From Gracilaria vermiculophylla (Eukaryota > Rhodophyta > Florideophyceae > Gracilariales > Gracilariaceae), in contig JAHNZQ020000308.1 in the NCBI GenBank assembly GCA_019155205.2, forward strand, positions 3,269,777 through 3,333,776: a DNA stretch of 64,000 nt, given 5' to 3'. Shown here in pieces: positions 1 to 10,146 of this stretch (positions within the stretch are counted from its first letter, which is position 1; the number at the start of each line of letters is the position of its first letter). The notes beneath the pieces are model-generated. The model saw only the letters and a program-made list of their open reading frames with translations, was not told the DNA's origin and did not search any database. A program made the translations under genes and the position numbers.

Positions 1-1438
1 AGCTGACTATTCCGTTGAGCAGTATTCACCACGAGTTGCGCGCCAGCAAAGGATTGGTTTGAAGGCCAAGTGACTGTCATGGAAATGAACATCCGCACAA
101 TCCCGTCCAACAAAAAGCTTCTCATTATGAACGATGCAGTTGTTGAAAACTTCTGAAACAGATCCAGCTGAGGAATTAAAAACAGGTCAAGGTAGAGGTG
201 TGTAACAGTTCTTAACAGAATGTGCACAGACGAAAGTCGCTTAGATGTCGAAGAAACGGCCGTGAGGCGAATGAGAGCAGATAGTACGGACGGTCTTTTG
301 ATTCGCGTTGTTAAGAATGGTCTGGTCGAGCTGGATAAGGTCAGAGCTTTGAGTACCGAAATTACCACGGGAGCTGAGTGAATCCGCTCGAAAAAATGTT
401 GCGTGTCTAAACGACGGCAACATCTGTGAATTGAAAATAAACACTTTTGTGTATCATAAGTATCAATGTCGGGAACTTGGTGAAAATATGGAAAGAGGAA
501 TGCGAAATGGGGACTGAGTGGGTGTTATCGGATATATTGTAACAATTTCAAGCATCTCTGCAATGATTTGGATACCTTGTACTGCAGCATTGACAATATT
601 GGTCTCGGCTACCCAGCCGAGAGCTGGGTAGATTTGATTTGTTTGGTCAATTTCTTTCTGAATTAACCAACGTAATGGATATGACCAACAATGAGAAGAA
701 GGAGAGAAAATGTGAGATGGACAGGACTGTATTTTGCTGCTAGATGGAAGCACCGATAGAAAGTTCTTGAATTTAATTAGCTTGTACATGTGCTAAAGGG
801 TAGACTTCGATTTAATTCAGACGTCTTATTCACTTCAATGCTTGAAGGCTGATATACTTTCTCCATCATTTCGCAGCATTGCTGGGGCCCAATGGCAGGA
901 TTCGACGCAATATCTTTTTGGGATGAATTGCTGATTCACAGCATTCTTTACTTCTGAGTGAGCGTCTGTTTCAACTGCGTTTTCAACATTCAATGGAAGC
1001 CATGATTAATGACTTCTCAAACATCGTTGAATATGTCACCATCAAGATGCGATTCATCACGGATACCCGGCTTTTGTCAAAAGACAAGAGCGAAAATATC
1101 TGACCGTTCCTTCCCATCGAACCTTTCTCTCTGTCTACACAATGGCCATAATTGTGCTTCTTCGAGATCTATATATCAGCATATAATCAGTAAGCATATG
1201 AGCATGGACTTAAACTTGCTGAGCAAAATCTGATCAATAAGGTTCTCCGGTAGCACACCGCAGCATTATCAGACAATCAGCAAAGTCCTAAAACAATTGG
1301 GCCTCATTACAATTGTCTTACCTGCATCGCACGCATATGCTCGGTATTTTGTTTCTGAGTTCAGGAAGCATTATCTCGTCTTCAACCTTTGAACGAGCAG
1401 CCACTGCTTTGCGGAGAACAGGAAGACTTTCCAATGAT
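1..1438. other. Gene-free stretch
   Basis: No convincing gene. The longest open frame with an ATG (789 to 463, minus, 108 codons) has no recognisable domain and is interrupted on both sides. Nothing else stands out before the microsatellite. Confidence 0.5.
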
Positions 1439-1440
1439 GA

Positions 1441-1618
1441 CTTCTCTCTCTCTATGTCTCTCTGTCTCTCTGTCTCTCTGTCTCTCTGTCTCTCTGTCTC
1501 TCTGTCTCTCTGTCTCTGTCTGTCTCTGTCTGTCTCTGTCTGTCTCTGTCTGTCTCTGTCTGTCTCTGTCTGTCTCTGTCTCTATCTGTCTCTATCTCTC
1601 CCTCTATGTCTGTCTGTC
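1441..1618. repeat. Pyrimidine microsatellite, CTCTCTGT / TCTGTC type
   Basis: About 178 bp of almost pure C and T with regular G every six to eight bases. The unit changes from TCTCTCTG to TCTGTC along the tract, so it looks like two merged simple repeats. Translation in several frames gives Leu/Ser/Cys/Val runs, which explains the long spurious frames here. Confidence 0.95.
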
Positions 1619-1638
1619 CCTGTGTGGTGGGTACGTAA

Positions 1639-1706
1639 GTCTAATCACTACTTGACGCAGAGCGTCTCTGTTCAAAGAGACGCTCTGCGTTAAGTAGTGA
1701 CTAGAC
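1639..1706. repeat. Near-perfect inverted repeat (31-bp stem, 6-nt loop)
   Basis: Positions 1639-1669 pair with 1676-1706. The arms are 31 nt with two mismatches, one of which is a G-T pair, and the loop is 1670-1675. It lies directly after the microsatellite. It could be a fold-back or MITE remnant or the source of a small hairpin RNA. I see no adjacent coding sequence. Confidence 0.85.
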
Positions 1707-2868
1707 ACTCCCTCGCCAGAAAGACTAACACTCTTTCAGGCCACTTCCTGATGATATCACAAACCGATATATTCCGGCGTTCACTCAATTTCCCGTCGCC
1801 ACGACCCAACCGCAGATCAGTTTCGCTTCCCGAAGAAGGGAAGTCAGGCTCACGACGTGACGGCGGATCGCTTGTGTTCAAAATATGACTTAGCTCCGAG
1901 GGTATTTAAAGCATAGCTGTCTGGTTCGGTTCTGCTATACAGAGTTATTTTCATGGCACTGTGAACTAGTGTTCTAGAATCACATCAAGTAGAAAACCCT
2001 GAAGACTGATGTGTAGCATCAAATCTCGGTGACAGAGCTATTTGTCGACATAGAAAACCCGCCAAACGACCACACTAGCAACAAAATTCACGATTTTTGG
2101 ACGATTCAATTTCTAAAGGAAGCCATTATCTACACTCAAAAGGAGAGAAGGCTTTCATAAACGGAAAAAAAGAAAAACTAAGACTGTGCAGCGCTAACCC
2201 AAAAGATCCTTGTTGATTGACAGGTTAAGTTTCGTGAAGAAGAGCACAGCTGTACAGCACATAGAGAAGACAGAAGAGGTCGTTTATCGAACTATGACAG
2301 TTCCTCAGAATCTAATATGGTTTCACCCGTCCATGAGGTAAAGGTTTGTAACGGATGAAAGTCACAAGCTGCTGGCCCAAGAGAATTTCGCCTACGTTGT
2401 GAGCTGTTCATCCACCTATATCAAGCCTTGTAAGGTCATCTACGAAGGGTAGCTAAACGTAGAACAGATCATTTCAGCATTGGCATGGGCCAAGATCCAC
2501 AACTCGGAAAAAAAATTGCGTTTTTCATTCGTTCCAAAGTACACATCTAGCCTTTGCATGCTCCTACCTTTAAACGCAGATGTACTTCACACTCGTCGTG
2601 TACCAACGGTATACCTATCGCGTACCTGTTTCAACTCTGGAATTCCAACCCTCTTGTACACAACAGTTTTGCGTCATACTTTGATCCTCTTCGGACCTGG
2701 CGCGCGTTGCAGGTCTGCGGGTGCTCTTTGAGTAAAATTGCATGTTTGGCGCTTCATCGCTTTGAAGGCGAGAAGACCCTACAAATACCACGAATACAAC
2801 CAAACAAAGCAAATTCAGGACTCACATCGTCGTGTCCGCGGAGTGTTGCTGATATTCCAGGAACCCAG
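1707..2868. other. Gene-free stretch upstream of the FHA gene
   Basis: A frame in phase with the FHA gene is open from 2554 but starts at TTG and has no ATG before 2869, so it is read here as leader sequence. Nothing else is recognisable. Confidence 0.5.
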
Positions 2869-3594
2869 ATGACAGAAACTCGAGCATACGCCAAGTTGGT
2901 TGGGAAGGGCTGGGAGCATTACATGGTAAAACCAACAATAATTCTCGGAAGAGGTGGGAAAGATGTAGAATGTGACGTCGTTTTGTCTGAAGCATCCGTG
3001 GTAAGTCGCCAGCATTTTACAATCCGCTATGCTCCAGAGCTCCAAGCGTTCGAAGTAAAGACGTTGAGCAAAAACGGCATTCTTGTGAACGGTGAATTTT
3101 TGCATAAGCTGTCCCCTCCGAAGTTACTTCGCTCCCAGGCTGAAATTACGTATGGTCGGGATGACAGCATGAACATTTCGTTCATCGTACCTCCTGGCGA
3201 CAAGGCCTCTGTACAGAAAAAGAAGAAGAACAAGGTCATCTTTCAAGTTCCGATGCTGCAGTGGATCGGTGAAGCCCTCCTGAGTGGAAACCCATTGAAC
3301 GCCAAACAAATAAGGGAACGCATTGAAACTACGCATCCTAATCAACTGAGCAAAATTGGTCCAGAGACTACAATAGCATCCTCCATCCGTCATGTTCTTA
3401 CTCAGAATGATCATATATTTTTCGTTCATGATTCGAGGTCTATCGATGCAAATACCTCCCATGATAGAGATGTCGGCGCAAAAGGGAAAGGAAGCTCCGA
3501 CGCATGTTTCAGCGTGTATGATGCTCAGAAGCCACGGTTCTTTTTGCAGCCCCGAGTACATGCGAAGGACGGAAAAGGCAGCGGCAAACTCTGA
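2869..3594 (+). CDS. FHA domain protein, FHL1/plant FHA2-like
   Basis: Predicted 241-aa nuclear protein. It opens with an FHA domain (about residues 5-105), the phosphothreonine-binding fold: it has the LGRG strand, a Ser-Arg-x-His core in VSRQHF, and the KNGILVNG turn that holds the conserved Asn-Gly. A Lys-rich linker follows, then a helical segment (about 125-185) starting VPMLQWIGEAL that resembles the winged-helix-like region after the FHA domain in yeast Fhl1 and plant FHA2 proteins. Those relatives act in transcription, for example of ribosomal protein genes, so a transcription role is inferred. The first ATG of the frame is at 2869; upstream codons are open but lack a Met. The C-terminal 50 residues are low in recognisable features. 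Confidence 0.8.
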   Translation: MTETRAYAKLVGKGWEHYMVKPTIILGRGGKDVECDVVLSEASVVSRQHFTIRYAPELQAFEVKTLSKNGILVNGEFLHKLSPPKLLRSQAEITYGRDDSMNISFIVPPGDKASVQKKKKNKVIFQVPMLQWIGEALLSGNPLNAKQIRERIETTHPNQLSKIGPETTIASSIRHVLTQNDHIFFVHDSRSIDANTSHDRDVGAKGKGSSDACFSVYDAQKPRFFLQPRVHAKDGKGSGKL

Positions 3595-3795
3595 CGCTCT
3601 TCATTTGGCCTTTTTTATCACATGAAGCATTGCCGACGCGACGGAGAGTAGGAAAAAGTCATCTCTGCGACTGTCTTTACGAGTCAGAAGGTATCGCGAA
3701 GTATGGTGGGGTTGAGTTACATGGTGAGAACAAAATTGTGCGATTATGGTAGAGCGCGTCGGCTGAGGACGGATTCTCGCTGACGGTTCTAGCAT

Positions 3796-5133
3796 CTATT
3801 CGTCTCGAGAAGGGTGAGAAGCAGAATTTCTGGTTTCTGACAATACTTGCTGAACAGCTTGTATGACCTTGTCATGGACAATGCCGTTGGTGGCGACGAT
3901 TCCATCTTGGTTGTCCATGGTGCGACCCAGTGAAAAGTTAAGAGGTGTACCTTTCCCGTCAGTAACACGGCCACCCGCTTCCTCTACAATGATAGCGGCG
4001 GGAGCACTGTCCCAAACGTTCTCAACATAGCCTGGTTTAGGAAAGCGTAAAAAGATGCTGAAGTCGCCTCGAGCCATGCAGCCATACTTTGCCTGGCTGT
4101 CCATTCTAACAGGGTGTGCGGTTACTCCCAAAACAGAGGCCACTTGAGCGCTGAGGTGGTGCGACGAATGGGCAGATTCCACAGACTCACAGAAAACACT
4201 GCTCTTTGGGTTGGCGATATCCGACACATGACACCTGAGGTGAGCCGAATGCTGTAGCACACTGCTAGGTGAGGCATCACCTGGACGGATATCTGCCTCG
4301 GATGTCATCCATGAACCGCCTCCAAGCACTGCGTGAAAAATGCAACCAACTTGTTCTCGCTTGTGCACCAAGTCTGCGGTTTTGATGGGGGGTTTAAAAG
4401 GGAGATTGGGGCACCCTAGAACGCCGAGCTGGACGACTCCTCCTTCCATGAAACCAAGCGCTATGCAGTATTGACGCATAGCAATAAAACCCCTGGTGCC
4501 GTCGATAGGGTCCAGAATCCAAGTTCTGGCACCATCACCGCCGTCGTGCGAACAAACACCGATGGCAGACAGCACTTGCTCTTTGCTGAGACCAGTAGCG
4601 TTGACCACGGCATGCAGCAGATGCGGATCATTGACGAGGGCATTGGTGGTCTCTTCGGCAATGAACTTGTCTTGCGGAAATGCGTTGAGCAATTTGTGCA
4701 CGACGAGGGCCTGCACAGCGAAGTCCGCGACGGTGACAGGCGAATTGTCCTTTTTTGTGAGGGCGCCATCAGACACGAATTTGCTCTGCTGCGAGCGAGC
4801 AAGCCGGCTGGCGTGCGCGACGGCAGACAGTGCGACGGAACGCTCGTGCTGGTAGCTAGAGGAGGGAAGTTCTGGCATGTCTGCTAGGGAGCAAAGGGCA
4901 CGGCGGGCGGGTGGGGGCGGCGGGGACGGCCGCAGCAGGCGCGATGCGGAACGAACGCGCACTCGCCGCAGAGACGGCGCGAGGCTGCGCAGAAAAGGGC
5001 TGCGCGCGGCGGCAGCAACGGCAGCGTGGCGCGGCGGCGCGGCGGCGACGAACGACGGAGCGCGCGAGCGCCAGGCCGCAACGGAAAACAGCCGGCAGCC
5101 GTGCGGGGTGCGTACGCGGGCCGAAAGCGCCAT
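3796..5133 (-). CDS. SAL1: 3'(2'),5'-bisphosphate nucleotidase (SAL1/HAL2 family)
   Basis: Predicted 445-aa Mg-dependent phosphatase that hydrolyses 3'-phosphoadenosine 5'-phosphate to AMP and so detoxifies the by-product of sulfation. Family signatures are in order: KDNSPVTVADF (about 128-138), the metal-binding Glu pair EE (160-161), WILDPIDGTRGF (205-216) and WDSAPAAIIVEEAGG near the C-terminus. Residues 1-85 are rich in Arg, Ala and Ser with almost no acidic residues, as expected of an organelle-targeting leader. The folded domain begins near MPELPSS (residue 86), which could be a cytosolic start. In plants SAL1 is dual-targeted to plastid and mitochondrion and controls PAP retrograde signalling; the same here is inference. 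The gene is divergent from the CAP-N array gene, sharing about 510 bp of GC-rich DNA. Confidence 0.92.
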   Translation of the reverse strand: MALSARVRTPHGCRLFSVAAWRSRAPSFVAAAPPRHAAVAAAARSPFLRSLAPSLRRVRVRSASRLLRPSPPPPPARRALCSLADMPELPSSSYQHERSVALSAVAHASRLARSQQSKFVSDGALTKKDNSPVTVADFAVQALVVHKLLNAFPQDKFIAEETTNALVNDPHLLHAVVNATGLSKEQVLSAIGVCSHDGGDGARTWILDPIDGTRGFIAMRQYCIALGFMEGGVVQLGVLGCPNLPFKPPIKTADLVHKREQVGCIFHAVLGGGSWMTSEADIRPGDASPSSVLQHSAHLRCHVSDIANPKSSVFCESVESAHSSHHLSAQVASVLGVTAHPVRMDSQAKYGCMARGDFSIFLRFPKPGYVENVWDSAPAAIIVEEAGGRVTDGKGTPLNFSLGRTMDNQDGIVATNGIVHDKVIQAVQQVLSETRNSASHPSRDE

Positions 5134-5643
5134 GACGGGGGGAGCGGCGCGGGGCGGGCGCGGGGCGGGCGCGGGGCGAGCGCGGGGCGGGCGCAGGTGA
5201 CGACGGCGCGTGGAGGTTGGCAGCATTCGCGCACGCGAGCAACGCGTTGGCGGTTGGCCCGACGCTGCGGGAGCCGCTCGCCGGAGCGGCGTCTTTTGAT
5301 TGGCGCGCAGCTGCGCCGCTTGGCGCTTCGATGCGCGAAGCGGTGGGCGGTCGTCTTGGTGGACACGTGTATACTTTCGTCAAGCGGCGCCCCCAACGTC
5401 ATCATATTTGTCATGCGGAGAGGCGTGGCGGTGTAAGCACACGGGCCACGAATGCTCCGCAGCCTCTGCAGCTCCAGCCAAGCCACGTTTGACGTCTGTT
5501 GACAGTCTGACTGGCGGAACACCGCACTCAATCCGACACACATCTGAAGCGGCAACCCCCGCGCTCATCGCCGGTTCTCTGTCCCCCCCGCCTCCGGTCT
5601 CGAATCGCCCGCTCCGCTTGTTCTCAACGAGTTTGTGCCTAGC
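5134..5643. promoter_or_regulatory. Shared divergent promoter region of SAL1 and CAP-N array gene
   Basis: About 510 bp separate two divergent start codons. The half next to SAL1 is very GC-rich and holds a tandem repeat (see next entry). No TATA box is obvious. Open frames crossing this segment are by-products of its base composition. Confidence 0.5.
5146..5195. repeat. GC-rich tandem repeat, unit about GCGGGGCGGGC
   Basis: Four to five imperfect copies of an 11-12 bp unit with regular G3-4 runs on the plus strand. The runs could form a G-quadruplex. It lies 13 bp upstream of the chosen SAL1 ATG, so it would fall in the promoter or the 5' leader. Confidence 0.8.
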
Positions 5644-8439
5644 ATGGAAGCCTTGTTGGCCCGGCCGTCCTTCTCGCTCTCTGCCGCGGCTCTCAAGTTT
5701 GGTGATCGCATGCAGCCGTCGCTTGATCAGTTTCGGAAATGCATGCAACTGGCATCCGATTTCACTTCTGCTGATAAACCATCTGTCTCACAAAAAGAAA
5801 TCTTAGAGTCTCAGCTCACCATTATCGACGACGTGCTGGATGCCTTACCTACCACTGACATTCTTTATTACCACATCCATTCCATTTCAACTGCATCTGC
5901 CGCCCTTACGTGCGTCGCTGCTGACAAACCACTGGAACAGTTGCAATGCATCGTTGAAGAATCAGATGAGTCCATCAAGAAGCTCAAAGAAATGACGGAT
6001 GCCTCGCACTCGGAACTGGCGAACGCTGTCGAGAATGTCATAACTGCGGTCAAAAACTATGTTCAAAAGAACTGCGCAAATCCAGTTCCTGTGTTGCCCG
6101 ATACTGCTCCATCCCCCACGGCTGTCATCACCGAAAAGCCTTCTACTTCCTCCTCGTCTTCCCGTGATGTAGGCACACATACCGCCGTCCATCTTGTAGA
6201 CTACCGCACCAATGTGATTCAAGATGCGGCAGGCGCGTTTCTGGATTCTGCCTCTAAGTTGGGAGGTTTGGCAGAGCATCAGGCTAAGAATGTATATGGA
6301 GCTGTAGACGCTGTGTACGACTTTCTTGTCACTGCCAGTCAGATTCCAAACGCACCAGATGACGACAAAAAGCAAAATATGTTGCAACCGATCATCAAGT
6401 TCATGACTGCTGCTGGAGAGAAAGGCTCAGAGTGCCCCAACAGTGATCCTCATTTCAACCACGCCAAAGCATTGGAAGAGGCTGTTAACATGGTCTCTTG
6501 GATTGTTGCAACCGAGAAACCGACTACTTTCATCACTGATGCGGACAGCTCTGCGTCCTTTTACATGAATAAGATCCTAATGACTACCAAAAAGAAATCG
6601 GATGCAGCCGATCACAAAGCGTTTGTTGAAACACTTAAAGCGTTGTTCACCGCGTCCAAAGCCTTTATCAAAGAACACTACACGATGGGCATGAGATACG
6701 GAATAGGCATTGCCGGTGTTTCTGGAGAGAAGAAGAAAGTTCCGAGCGAAGTATGCGAAAGCGCGGACGACGAGACAAATTATGTAACAGCATTCAAGAG
6801 CGTTATCAGTGGCCCTCTAGCCACGTTTGTAGAGGCATCCAAGACACTTGGCGGGGAAATTGAGGAGCAGTCTGCCGTATTTGCTGCTGCTTGGGAAGCA
6901 GAAGCTGAATTTCTCGCGAAGGCTATTATCACGCCGAAGCCAGATGATTTCCAAGATATGCTCACTCCGATTGCAACCGAAATGGGAAAAGTTGCCACCA
7001 TCACAGAAAAGTGCGGTCCGCGCGGCACTTTTACGAATCATTGCAGTGCTGTTGGGGAATCAGTGGCAGTTCTTGGCTGGGTCGCTGTGGAGGAAAAGGC
7101 TGTGTCATTCGTTGGAGATTCCGCCGATGCCGGTCAATTTTTTCTTAATAAGGTCAAAATGAACGCAAAGAACACCGCCAACCCAGAAGCGCACCGTGCA
7201 TGGGCAGCTGCTTTGGAAGCATTATACAAGGAACTGAAAGCCTACGTGAAAGAGTACCACACACAAAAATTAATTTGGAATCCCCCAAAGAGAAGAAAAG
7301 CTGCTTCCAGCTCTGCCCTTGCCGATGAAGATGGTAATGGAGACTCTGTGAAAGATTATGTCACAGCCTTCAAAGAGTTACTAAGTGGTCCTCTCGCGGC
7401 ATATGTAGAGGCCTCGAAGAAGATTGGAGGAGAAGTGGAACAGCAATCAGAGCCATTTGCGGCGGCATGGGTGGCAGAAGCGGAATTCTTAGCAAAAGCA
7501 GCCTGTATGCCTAAACCAGATGACTTCCAAGATCTTCTCGCTCCTATTGCAACGAAGATGGGTGAAGTTGCTGAAGTGACAAACCAGATGAGCCCACGTG
7601 CCCCGCTTGTGAACCACTGCAACTCAGTCAGCGAATCTATTTCTGCTCTGGGCTGGGTGGCGGTTGATGAAAAGCCGGTGTCATTCGTTGCGGACATGGT
7701 TGGGGCTGGTCAATTTTTTCTAAACAAGGTAAAGACTGGTGCCAAGAACAGTGATGATGCGGAATCCCATCGTACATGGGCAGCTTCATTAGAAACCTTG
7801 TACAAAGATCTGAAAGCATACGTGAAGGAATACCATACTCAAAAGCTTGTTTGGAACGTGCCCAAGCCCAAAGCATCTGTGAAGAGCTTGACTGCGGATG
7901 ACGCGACAACAAAAGCCGCAAACTCAGACTACGTTGAAGAGTTCAGGAAGCTTATTTCTGGCCCTGTTGCTGAATTCACTCAGTGTTCAGAAGCAATAGG
8001 CGGGGATGTTGAGCGCCAGGCAAAGGCATTTGTGGAAGCATGGGAAGCAGAAGCGGAATTTCTTGAAAAGGCCATGAAGATGCCAAAGCCAGCCGACTAT
8101 CAGGACATGTTAGCACCTATCGCCACCAAGATGGGGTCTGTTAACTCTTTTGCACAAGAAATAAACCCCCGTGACCCATTGGCAAACCACTGCAGTGCGG
8201 TTGGGGAATGCGTGGCGGCTCTGGGATGGGTTGCTGTGGACGAGAAGGCCACATCTTTCGTCGCCGACATGTCCGCGGCAGGTGATTTCTACCTTCAAAA
8301 AGTCAAAATGGGGGCAAGGCAGACTGAGAAGCCAGAGGCCCACCGTAAGTGGGCCAACTCAATTGAGCAGCTGTTCAAGGATCTAAAACTATACGTGAAA
8401 GAACACCACACTCAAAGGCTTATTTGGAACAAGGCATGA
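5644..8439 (+). CDS. Tandem array of cyclase-associated protein N-terminal (helical folded) domains
   Basis: Predicted 931-aa protein built from repeats of the CAP/Srv2 helical folded domain, which in canonical CAP binds cofilin-decorated actin filament ends. Four clear copies begin at 6199, 6778, 7354 and 7927, a spacing of 192-193 codons. Each carries the family pattern: IGG, P-x-D-(F/Y)-Q-(D/N)-(M/L)-L-x-P-I, N-H-C-x-(A/S)-V-x-E, ALGWVAV and KAYVKE-(Y/F/H)-HT. The N-terminal 145 residues also fit the pattern (HIHSISTASAALTCVA aligned to the NHC/ALGWVA segment, then KNYVQKN), so I read them as a fifth, diverged copy. The CAP polyproline, WH2 and beta-sheet (CARP) regions that recycle ADP-actin are absent; the protein ends straight after copy 5. 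Start: the longer frame begins with GTG at 5635, and the first ATG is 5644. A function in actin turnover is inferred. Confidence 0.88.
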   Translation: MEALLARPSFSLSAAALKFGDRMQPSLDQFRKCMQLASDFTSADKPSVSQKEILESQLTIIDDVLDALPTTDILYYHIHSISTASAALTCVAADKPLEQLQCIVEESDESIKKLKEMTDASHSELANAVENVITAVKNYVQKNCANPVPVLPDTAPSPTAVITEKPSTSSSSSRDVGTHTAVHLVDYRTNVIQDAAGAFLDSASKLGGLAEHQAKNVYGAVDAVYDFLVTASQIPNAPDDDKKQNMLQPIIKFMTAAGEKGSECPNSDPHFNHAKALEEAVNMVSWIVATEKPTTFITDADSSASFYMNKILMTTKKKSDAADHKAFVETLKALFTASKAFIKEHYTMGMRYGIGIAGVSGEKKKVPSEVCESADDETNYVTAFKSVISGPLATFVEASKTLGGEIEEQSAVFAAAWEAEAEFLAKAIITPKPDDFQDMLTPIATEMGKVATITEKCGPRGTFTNHCSAVGESVAVLGWVAVEEKAVSFVGDSADAGQFFLNKVKMNAKNTANPEAHRAWAAALEALYKELKAYVKEYHTQKLIWNPPKRRKAASSSALADEDGNGDSVKDYVTAFKELLSGPLAAYVEASKKIGGEVEQQSEPFAAAWVAEAEFLAKAACMPKPDDFQDLLAPIATKMGEVAEVTNQMSPRAPLVNHCNSVSESISALGWVAVDEKPVSFVADMVGAGQFFLNKVKTGAKNSDDAESHRTWAASLETLYKDLKAYVKEYHTQKLVWNVPKPKASVKSLTADDATTKAANSDYVEEFRKLISGPVAEFTQCSEAIGGDVERQAKAFVEAWEAEAEFLEKAMKMPKPADYQDMLAPIATKMGSVNSFAQEINPRDPLANHCSAVGECVAALGWVAVDEKATSFVADMSAAGDFYLQKVKMGARQTEKPEAHRKWANSIEQLFKDLKLYVKEHHTQRLIWNKA

Positions 8440-10146
8440 TGAGAAGACGAAGTTAGTCCTAGTGACAGAAAACGAAGGTCTTCCTTGCCTCGCTTCCACG
8501 ATCATTGAAGAAATGGGCATTGAATAGATTCAATGGGATGATATGCACCTTTTCAGAAAAACTCGTGAAGTAATTGTTTAAAACACATTGGGTATGCTGA
8601 AGTACGAGTATTGGCGACTTTCGCGACCACAGAAAAATACTCAGGCCTTTCCACACGCGTGAAGATCAAGCTCTTACGTCTTCATGAATGATGGGATACC
8701 AGTAAACACCTCTCGTTACCCAAAACTCGTGATAGCCCCAATTTTGATGAACCTACGAGATTATGAACTCTGCATTTCAAAACAACCGTACAATGCCAAT
8801 CCTTCCGCTCATGGCTCAAAAGCAAGAGGACCGGATTTCACACGTCGAGGAATTTTGAGATTGGCGATGTGAGTGTTTGAGGAGCCGAATGGTTTCCTTT
8901 ATTCAGCCCGTCGGCAGCGTTTCTTCTCACATTCAGAGTACTTCTTGAACGATAATTGTGTACACTTTCACACTTAAATCGCGTCCAAAACGAAATGTGT
9001 TGGACAAACTGTCTATTCTCTTTCGTGAAGAGGCAAAAGCTTATCGAAGAATGAACAACCAAGAATCAGGTTAAAATAGACCAAGCTGTATCCCTCATAT
9101 TTGTGACAATTAGTTTCACGACCAAGTGCATGGCGGTGCACCGCGTACTTCTTTAACTGATGAGACCTCGTGCTCATGTATTTACATTAATCAAACTACG
9201 TCATCGACAATCATGCACCGCTTGTTATGTCGCACATGAAACCGGTCTGAAGTTTGTCGCTGAGATTCAGCAATCTTCAAAGTCTTTTGCCTTGTAACAT
9301 AGACAGCGATCACACCGCTCGCGCTCCGTGTAGGGGATGCTGATACATGACACGCCTTCTGCTGCTATCGATTACCAAAATAGGAAAAGTAATCCATGCA
9401 TGAGGGTTGAAAACACATGAGATCACACAGATTCCTCTCGGTAGTGATCCGAGTGGCCCGCCTAAACATGAGATGAATTCAAGAAAGTATTACTTCAATG
9501 AAGGATTTGTGATTCTTCCCCGTAACTATTTGTCTCATGTACGTTTAGCTCAATTTTAAGATACTGATGGGGCTGCGAATTTCAAATTTTCGAGGTAGCT
9601 GCCAAAAAGATTTCGTGAACACGATCTAATAAAAAGAGACGCCTTTATCGCTATCGTCTGGGGGTTGGGATTAAATTGAATCACATCCGTTCGTTAGGCA
9701 CGGCGGGAACTCTGTAAGGGTTGCAGCTCAGCAGCACTACAGCGATTTGCCGTTTCTGGGTCACCCGGTTTCGCGATTGGACCAAAGATTTAAGGTATTT
9801 GAAGCCAGATTTTGAAGCCAAGAAGTTGTTGCCAAACTTATCCAACCATACACCTTCCATATCTCTACGTCACCTCGCACACATCTCGCTCCTTTGGACC
9901 TCAATGTCTTTTCTGTCGCTTTATTATTGAGTCAAGTATATCGCGCTAATCACGGTGGGGGCCCTATTTAATTTCTCCCTTTCTTATCAGGAACAGTTTC
10001 TCATTGCATATCAGCATTTGGTGGATAGAACTAACATTGCTTTAAAGGTATTGGGACGTCGTATCAAAAGTGAGAGGCTGATTCTCTTTCCCCTTTCGTC
10101 CTCATTCATTCTAAAAAATAGTGTTCGGCCGTTGGATAACCGAAAA
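8440..10146. other. Gene-free stretch
   Basis: About 1.7 kb, AT-rich, only short open frames, no recognisable domain. The frame of the next gene is open from 9955 but starts there with GTG; its first ATG is at 10147. Confidence 0.5.

Noticed and set aside
463..789. 108-codon minus-strand ORF with ATG
   Set aside because: No domain, Ser/Ile-rich, no conserved pattern; the length is within chance.
1313..1693. Leu/Ser/Cys-rich open frames over the microsatellite
   Set aside because: They are translations of the simple repeat in two frames and have no coding character.
2554..2868. N-terminal extension of the FHA protein
   Set aside because: It begins with TTG and contains no Met; the FHA domain fits a start at 2869.
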